DNA of 36,947 nt, from NCBI RefSeq assembly GCF_005217525.1, contig NZ_PNXQ01000010.1, forward strand, positions 1,486-38,432, given 5' to 3'. The notes beneath the pieces are model-generated. The model made no database searches. It was not told where the DNA came from and saw only the letters and a program-made list of their open reading frames with translations. Below are positions 32,082 to 36,947 of this stretch, piece after piece. This DNA is from Paenibacillus terrae (GTDB taxonomy: Bacteria; Bacillota; Bacilli; Paenibacillales; Paenibacillaceae). The stretch's first letter is position 1. Every line of letters begins with the position of its first letter. The position numbers and the translations under genes are program-made.

Positions 32082-35000
32082 TTATTTTTTGCCCATCCGT
32101 CTATATTTCAGATACACGCCGCAAATGATCATAGCTAGACCTGTTAAATAGAAGGGAGCAGGGCTGTTTTCTCCCGTTTGTGGCAATTTATTTGCCAATG
32201 GTGAAACATTCGGATCTTTCTGTATATCAGCAGGAACTTTGATTCCACCACGAGGCAGAGAGTCGTCATCACTTTCCACGGGAGGATTAGGTTCCTTATT
32301 AGGTTTAATGATTGGTAATTTCGGTTTTACTTTCGGTGCAGGTGTAGATTCAGGCACGATGCTATCTAATACCGGGCTCTCACCATCCACAGTCTGTTCT
32401 TTATTGTCCACTAAAGGAACGGATATAGACGGCGTAGTTGTTGTTTCAGAATCTTTGTCACGTTTTTTACCTGATCCCCCCGGGCTGGTAGGCGTACCTG
32501 GATTAGTAGGCGTACCTGGGTTGGTAGGTGTACCAGGCGTGCCTGGATTAGTAGGTGTACTAGGCGTACCCGGATTAGTAGGTGTACCTGGATCTGTATT
32601 GTTTTCTTTTTGGTTGGTTACCACAACCTTCTTTATGCCGGCGCTTTGTTTGATCGTATCGTCTATTTTGATTTCAAGCTTACTATCCATTAATTTATAG
32701 CCTTGGGGAGCTACAAGCTCTTCCAAGATGTAATCATCATGGAGCAATGCAGAGAACACAATCTTCCCTTCCGCATTGGTAGTTTGAATGATTGGGGCTC
32801 TTTTCTCCGCTTTATCATAGAGCGCGAATTTTGCTCCAGGCAGTACCTTATCAGGCTCATCCTGATCAACCTTTGTAATTTCGAGGCTTTCTTTAATACC
32901 ACTGCCTGAACTGGAGCCGGAAGAAGTCCGCACAATAATTTCTTGATTCGTCTCCTTCTGTTCTGTCGTTAAGCGATCCCCTTCGAAAGATACTTTGTTA
33001 CTCACCTTTTCTTTGTCAGCTGCATCAATGAACGCTTGATATTCCAGGATAAAGGCGGAGGAAATCTCCCTCGTAAAAGCAAGCTCAAAAGTTTCCTGAC
33101 CTTGAGCATCTGGCTTGAAAATGAGCCTGTAATCACGATCCCTGGTTAGCTCGGTACTCTTGGTAACCTTCCCGTTTTCAGACACCACAGTTGAATACAG
33201 ATGAAAAGAATTCTCGATCAGAATCTGATTGCTGCTGGGATGATCCACAATTTTAGCATTTGTTACTTGAGACTGTCCTTCGTTTATACGGATTTGCCAG
33301 TTGATTTTATTTCCGTTCTGGCTGCCGCTTTTAGAAACATATTCTCCACCGTGAGGTAAGGTTACTTGGGCTGACCATTCTGAAATTATATTTTCTCCAT
33401 CCAGAAAAAGGGCCTTATTGCGGATTTCTCTTTCAATAAGTTCTCCTTCTAGCGTCGTTTGGAACGTAATCCAATATGGGGTTTGGATCTGATTTTTAAA
33501 TTGGATACGCAACGTGTTGCCATTTTGTTCGGATGGAAGAATAAGTGTGTACTGGTCTGCTGATAATTCGGAGCCCTTTTCCACGCCATTCCTCGATCCA
33601 GTCAGTGTCATGTCGTACACTTTAACGGAGTTTGGCAGTAGCTTCTGACCTTGCAGCAATGGATCTTTTATTTCCGGTTGTTTCAGGGTCTTACGGTTAT
33701 AGTTGGCCTTAATGTCCCATGTAATGTGTTTGGAGCTGGCATTGTAGCTTCCTTGCTTGGCTCCATTCTGCTGCGTCATGATGTCTGGAAAGACCCGGGC
33801 GTCTGCTTCTGCAGATTTTGAATCTCCGTCCTGCTGCCATTCAATGATGGATTTATTCCAGAACTCAGTTTTTTTCGTATCTTTTTTCCAGTCATTATTG
33901 AATGTAGTTGAATATTTGATCGTATAAGTATCTTGAATTGGTGCATGGAAAATGATACTAAACCCTTGTTTATAATCCGGTGATAACGGAATAAGATCAT
34001 AATCTGCGGGGGCTTGAAGCTCTGTTTTTCCGTCAGCGGATTGGATTTTCAAAGTGTTCGGCAACAAGGCCAAGCCGTCGTTGGGAAATACATCCTTGAT
34101 GACGATATCGTTCATAGTATATAGATCTTCATTGATGGTAATAACCCAAGGTATGAATTTTGCGTTGTAGTTCGGCTCCTTGGATTCTTTAATAATAATT
34201 CCACTTTTAAGTTGTGCGGTGGCATCCTTAGAGACTCCACCTGAAGTTACACGGTTCGTTACCTTATCATCTTGGTATACACGTTCTTTGGCTTTCGTTT
34301 GATAACGAATGGTATAGGCTGTATCTACATCGGAGTTGAATTGGAGATCAAAGCCGTTGCTGTCCAGATCATTCGTAACCGGAGAGACGGTATATTCTGA
34401 GGATGGAAGTACCTCTTGAGTGTCGTCTTTGTATATTTCAAGTGAAGCGGGAAGCCATACCTGACTATTGTTGAACCGATCACTTAACAAGGCTTTGTCG
34501 GCAGGTATTTTCTTTTCGCTGAAGTTGTACTTGATCACCCAAGATACCGTTTGTGTAACAGGATCGTAGCTTTCCACCTTCTTGGACAAAAATTCTCCGC
34601 GATCAACCTGTACGGTAGCGGTAGCAGAGACACCATTCATAGAGTCTCCCGAAAAAGTAGCTGTGTTGGAGAAACGGGTTTCGTCACTTGTAATATCTGT
34701 GGAATATTGAATCTGATAGGCTTGGCTAATGCTCGCGTCTTTAAAACGAATAACAAAGCCCGTACCGGCTTGATCTGGTTCGAGCGTATACTTATCCTCG
34801 CTGATTTGGTCCTTAACTACCGTCGAGCCGTCAATATTGACTTGCAGATTATACAATTGGAAGGTGTCTCGCAGCAGCTCCAGCCCTTGAGGAGTCGGGT
34901 CTGTTACGATCGCATTCTTTACGGTGTCCAATTGTGTATTCACATTAATGGCCCAGTCAATCTTGTTTTTGCCGTTAGCTTTTCCTTGTTTGCTTATTGG

Positions 35001-35672
35001 GGGCCCAGAAGCGGGTTTGATGTTGACGATGGATGTTTGTACCCCAATCTTAATTGGAGTCGCAATAATGACTTCTGTGCTGCCCTTTGCAACTTCCTTA
35101 CTGAACTCGGTTTTTACTTGCAGTTTTCCGCTTACGTTGGAATGATTCTCTACGTAATCGTTAAAGGTCATAATGACTTTCCCTTGGCGATCTACCGTAA
35201 AGGTACCAACCTCGCCATCTGTTGAAATCAACGGAGACGAGATATCTGTGTAAATTTCAAATTGTTCCGGCAAGTTAAAGGTGAAGATATCTCCTTCTTT
35301 ATACTGATTGTCCGGAATCTCCCATTCATAGCTCAGCTGGACTGCCGCGCCAATATCCACACGGACGCCAGGATTATCCACAGCATCAATGATACGGCCG
35401 GTTTCATCCGTCAAGATCAGCTTGGTTAAAATATTGTCTACTTGAACTGAGCTGGCCGCTGCCTGAATCATAGGAGCTATGCTGGGAGGTGCCTCTAATG
35501 GTTCAGGGTTTGGAATACCGTATACATCTTTCATAACTGTATTCGCAGGATCGCTTACAGCGCTATCTGGTACAGCCGTGGTTGAAGTGTCTGCGTAAGC
35601 CAGCGCTGCACTAAAAAAGCTTTGGAAAATAAGCAATAGTACAATGATTGTTGCATTTATTTTTGTTCTCAT
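32082..35672 (-). CDS. LPQTG-anchored collagen-binding-type adhesin 1
   Basis: 1196 residues with the same plan as adhesin 2: Sec signal (ALAYA), N-terminal adhesin domain, about five Cna-like modules, and a CnaB domain (LEITKVDQD, LHDDYILEEL, VVTNQK). A longer low-complexity stalk of PGTPTNPG-type repeats follows (about residues 1030-1080), then LPQTGE at 1163-1167, a membrane helix and a KYRRMGKK tail. The proteins are similar along their whole length by eye, with divergence greatest in the signal region, stalk and C-terminal spacer. It should be fixed to peptidoglycan and bind a host, plant or matrix polymer; the ligand is unknown. Confidence 0.92.
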   Translation of the reverse strand: MRTKINATIIVLLLIFQSFFSAALAYADTSTTAVPDSAVSDPANTVMKDVYGIPNPEPLEAPPSIAPMIQAAASSVQVDNILTKLILTDETGRIIDAVDNPGVRVDIGAAVQLSYEWEIPDNQYKEGDIFTFNLPEQFEIYTDISSPLISTDGEVGTFTVDRQGKVIMTFNDYVENHSNVSGKLQVKTEFSKEVAKGSTEVIIATPIKIGVQTSIVNIKPASGPPISKQGKANGKNKIDWAINVNTQLDTVKNAIVTDPTPQGLELLRDTFQLYNLQVNIDGSTVVKDQISEDKYTLEPDQAGTGFVIRFKDASISQAYQIQYSTDITSDETRFSNTATFSGDSMNGVSATATVQVDRGEFLSKKVESYDPVTQTVSWVIKYNFSEKKIPADKALLSDRFNNSQVWLPASLEIYKDDTQEVLPSSEYTVSPVTNDLDSNGFDLQFNSDVDTAYTIRYQTKAKERVYQDDKVTNRVTSGGVSKDATAQLKSGIIIKESKEPNYNAKFIPWVITINEDLYTMNDIVIKDVFPNDGLALLPNTLKIQSADGKTELQAPADYDLIPLSPDYKQGFSIIFHAPIQDTYTIKYSTTFNNDWKKDTKKTEFWNKSIIEWQQDGDSKSAEADARVFPDIMTQQNGAKQGSYNASSKHITWDIKANYNRKTLKQPEIKDPLLQGQKLLPNSVKVYDMTLTGSRNGVEKGSELSADQYTLILPSEQNGNTLRIQFKNQIQTPYWITFQTTLEGELIEREIRNKALFLDGENIISEWSAQVTLPHGGEYVSKSGSQNGNKINWQIRINEGQSQVTNAKIVDHPSSNQILIENSFHLYSTVVSENGKVTKSTELTRDRDYRLIFKPDAQGQETFELAFTREISSAFILEYQAFIDAADKEKVSNKVSFEGDRLTTEQKETNQEIIVRTSSGSSSGSGIKESLEITKVDQDEPDKVLPGAKFALYDKAEKRAPIIQTTNAEGKIVFSALLHDDYILEELVAPQGYKLMDSKLEIKIDDTIKQSAGIKKVVVTNQKENNTDPGTPTNPGTPSTPTNPGTPGTPTNPGTPTNPGTPTSPGGSGKKRDKDSETTTTPSISVPLVDNKEQTVDGESPVLDSIVPESTPAPKVKPKLPIIKPNKEPNPPVESDDDSLPRGGIKVPADIQKDPNVSPLANKLPQTGENSPAPFYLTGLAMIICGVYLKYRRMGKK

Positions 35673-35716
35673 GCTCTTAAGTAAGTCTCCTATTCATCAT
35701 AATATTATGGAAAGTA

Positions 35717-35764
35717 CCCGGGCGGTTTTGGTTCCCCCCTCTTTCTTGTCCCGGAAATAGTATA
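35717..35764 (-). promoter_or_regulatory. Adhesin 1 promoter and conserved 5' leader hairpin
   Basis: Minus strand: GTTGAA-TATACT as -10 (35764-35759), then CCGGG, a purine-rich loop with AAGAAAGAGGGGGG, and CCCGGG. The arrangement matches that before adhesin 2 base for base at GTTGAATATA and at both stem arms. The inner G run could alternatively pair with CCGCCC, which would give two exclusive folds. Confidence 0.5.
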
Positions 35765-35842
35765 TTCAACACTTTTAGTTTTTAAATGACTGACTAGGTA
35801 TACAATACCTTCCTTATCTCAACAATTTCTCAACAAGAATAG

Positions 35843-35872
35843 AAAAAAGCCCTGATCGCAGTGATCAGGGCT
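35843..35872 (-). terminator. Terminator after the transglutaminase gene
   Basis: A perfect 10-bp stem AGCCCTGATC/GATCAGGGCT with a 5-nt loop and six Ts on the minus strand, 12 nt after the stop codon. Confidence 0.95.
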
Positions 35873-35884
35873 TTCTATAAAAAA

Positions 35885-36691
35885 TTAATATTGTTTTGTT
35901 TTTGTATATTTGGAGGGCTCTTTGGCCATTGCAAACTTCTGTTTTCCTTCTTTTAGAGCGGCATCCACTGTAGTGTCAATGATAACCCATTGATTGTTGA
36001 TATTGACTTCATTCCAGGCGTGGTAAGTTTTCACATAGGAGGATTCACCCATAACCAGCTTCGTTGGAACATCCACACTTCGAAGCATGGCGGCGAACAG
36101 TGAAGCATATCCATAGCAAATGTCTTTTTGCGAAACCAGTGTGCGATCAATTTGTGGAAGATAGTCTGTTGATAGGGTGAAAGGCTGGTTGGAATCGTAT
36201 TTAATATGACTAATGACATACTCGTAAATACGTTTCACCTTTTCATCATCTGTCGTTGCACCTTTGGTTAATTCCTTGGCTTTCCGAATCGCCTGATTCG
36301 TATCGCTCCAGTCAATATTTTGAATAGAATTGAGGTATATGGTTTTACTGTCATTCAAATTTAACTGGACCGTTTCTTCACCTATCACTTTATACTGGTT
36401 GCCAGTTAGCTGTTCCAATAAACGAATGTTATAATTGCCATTGCCCATTTGAAGAGCGAATGCTTCCTCGGGTTTGCTCGAATTCAGATAATAAGAGTAT
36501 TTCTCCGCATCCTTGGTAATTACGATCTTGGTTTTGACATTGGAGTTGACAGGATAACGTATACTAACAATACCGTGGTTTACGTTGTTTTGATTCAGCC
36601 ATGCCTGACTTTCGGCAGCAAATGCTGTCGTATGTAGGGGGATGGATAACAAAAAAACTAAAATTAGTAAAAAACACGACATTTTCCTCAT
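35885..36691 (-). CDS. Secreted transglutaminase-like protein
   Basis: About 268 residues. Sec signal (MRKMSCFLLILVFLLSIP, ending AFAA), an N-terminal beta-rich part, and a transglutaminase-like core with the complete triad: Cys in KDICYGYASL, His in YHAWNEV, Asp in VIIDTTVD. Members may cross-link proteins or act as proteases. I start at the ATG at 36691, which follows AAAGGAAG by seven nt; the frame is open to 36724 but that part belongs to the leader. It sits behind two GEMM-I riboswitches and ahead of the adhesin genes. The C-terminus is short and has no wall anchor. Confidence 0.88.
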   Translation of the reverse strand: MRKMSCFLLILVFLLSIPLHTTAFAAESQAWLNQNNVNHGIVSIRYPVNSNVKTKIVITKDAEKYSYYLNSSKPEEAFALQMGNGNYNIRLLEQLTGNQYKVIGEETVQLNLNDSKTIYLNSIQNIDWSDTNQAIRKAKELTKGATTDDEKVKRIYEYVISHIKYDSNQPFTLSTDYLPQIDRTLVSQKDICYGYASLFAAMLRSVDVPTKLVMGESSYVKTYHAWNEVNINNQWVIIDTTVDAALKEGKQKFAMAKEPSKYTKTKQY

Positions 36692-36733
36692 AGAAAAACT
36701 TCCTTTCGGCGGCCAGGCTGCCATCTAAAAAAA

Positions 36734-36785
36734 GAAGGCCCTATAGCTTTGCGTCCCTGCCTTTCGACAGGTTTGCTATTATCGT
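36734..36785 (-). ncRNA. GEMM-I cyclic-dinucleotide riboswitch, gene-proximal copy
   Basis: Minus strand: AATAGCAAACC, a CTGTC-GAAA-GGCAG hairpin with GNRA loop, GGGACGCAAAGC, then a second stem ending GGGCCTTC. These are the hallmark segments of the class I c-di-GMP riboswitch. The base before GCAAACC is A; this appears to be position 20 of the Vc2 numbering, where G goes with c-di-GMP and A is found in 3',3'-cGAMP binders. Lies 43 nt before the transglutaminase start. The short leader after it (GGCAGCCTGGCCGCC and the ribosome site) has no T-run terminator, so control may be at translation. Confidence 0.88.
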
Positions 36786-36855
36786 ATAAAGTTTTTCAGG
36801 AAAAAAAGACACGACAAAAAGCCTCTCCAACCGGTAGCTGGCTGCCATCTTAAAA

Positions 36856-36908
36856 AGAAGGCCCTGTAGCTTTGCGTCCCTGGCTTTCGACAGGTTTGCC
36901 ATTTATCC
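36856..36908 (-). ncRNA. GEMM-I cyclic-dinucleotide riboswitch, distal copy
   Basis: Minus strand: AAATGGCAAACC, a CTGTC-GAAA-GCCAG hairpin, GGGACGCAAAGC, and a stem ending GGGCCTTC. Nearly identical to the proximal copy, but with G at the base I align to position 20. It is followed by a possible weak terminator (CCAGC...GTTGG, then GGCTTTTTG). A TAGAAT at about 36927 (minus strand) may be the -10; the -35 would lie at the window edge. Confidence 0.9.
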
Positions 36909-36947
36909 TGAACAGTCTATATCTATCATTCTATCAGTTGGGCTCCC

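Noticed and set aside
32460..32600. Short tandem repeats that could be taken for a CRISPR array
   Set aside because: They encode in-frame PGTPTNPG repeats of the adhesin 1 stalk; there are no spacers of constant length.

Overview
The window looks like a chromosomal segment of a Paenibacillus-type Firmicute, close to the P. polymyxa group. This is an inference from gene content: AGGAGG-type ribosome binding sites, YesM/YesN-type regulators, bsdBCD, a glnQHMP-type operon, SdaAB/SdaAA, a Bacillus-type Fnr, LPXTG surface proteins, and TTG/GTG/CTG starts. No species call can be proven from the sequence alone.

Layout. 1-531: tRNA genes (Gly-GCC, Arg-ACG, Pro-TGG, Gly-TCC) plus one degenerate tRNA-Cys-like copy, ending in a bidirectional terminator. 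550-3931: an anaerobic/nitrate regulatory cluster (NreA-like GAF protein, NreC/NreB-like two-component pair) divergent from an fnr-type gene with an FNR box between them. 4136-4457: a complete Fur-box-controlled minigene for a protein of about 53 aa. 4533-10799: a carbohydrate ABC importer (binding protein and two permeases, no ATPase) followed by its probable YesM/YesN sensor-regulator pair. 10874-14778: a phenolic-acid decarboxylase locus (LysR regulator, bsdB/C/D, flavin-binding-like protein) with a LysR-type palindrome in the divergent promoter. 14945-16105: a serine beta-lactamase-family hydrolase. 16278-18614: a secreted protein of nine bacterial Ig-like repeats. 18666-18915: a structured, possibly repetitive non-coding stretch. 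18924-20830: L-serine dehydratase genes (sdaAB-sdaAA) behind a tandem glycine riboswitch and terminator. 21039-22634: a secreted DUF6359/GATase-like protein. 22749-22886: a relic of an oligopeptide-type ABC ATPase. 22947-26116: a glutamine-type ABC importer (order Q-H-M-P) with TnrA/GlnR-type boxes. 26219-26683: a DUF985 cupin.

The most interesting part is 26774-36908, all on the minus strand. In transcription order it holds two tandem class I cyclic-dinucleotide (GEMM-I) riboswitches, a secreted transglutaminase-like protein, an LPQTG-anchored adhesin of 1196 aa, a sortase, a second paralogous LPQTG adhesin of 1196 aa, and a membrane GGDEF diguanylate cyclase. The two adhesin genes share a conserved promoter and an uncharacterised 5'-terminal RNA hairpin. 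The picture is a surface-attachment module in which c-di-GMP is both sensed in RNA at one end and probably made by an enzyme encoded at the other. The two aptamers differ at the base that I align with specificity position 20 (A in the gene-proximal one, G in the distal one), so they may not read the same ligand.
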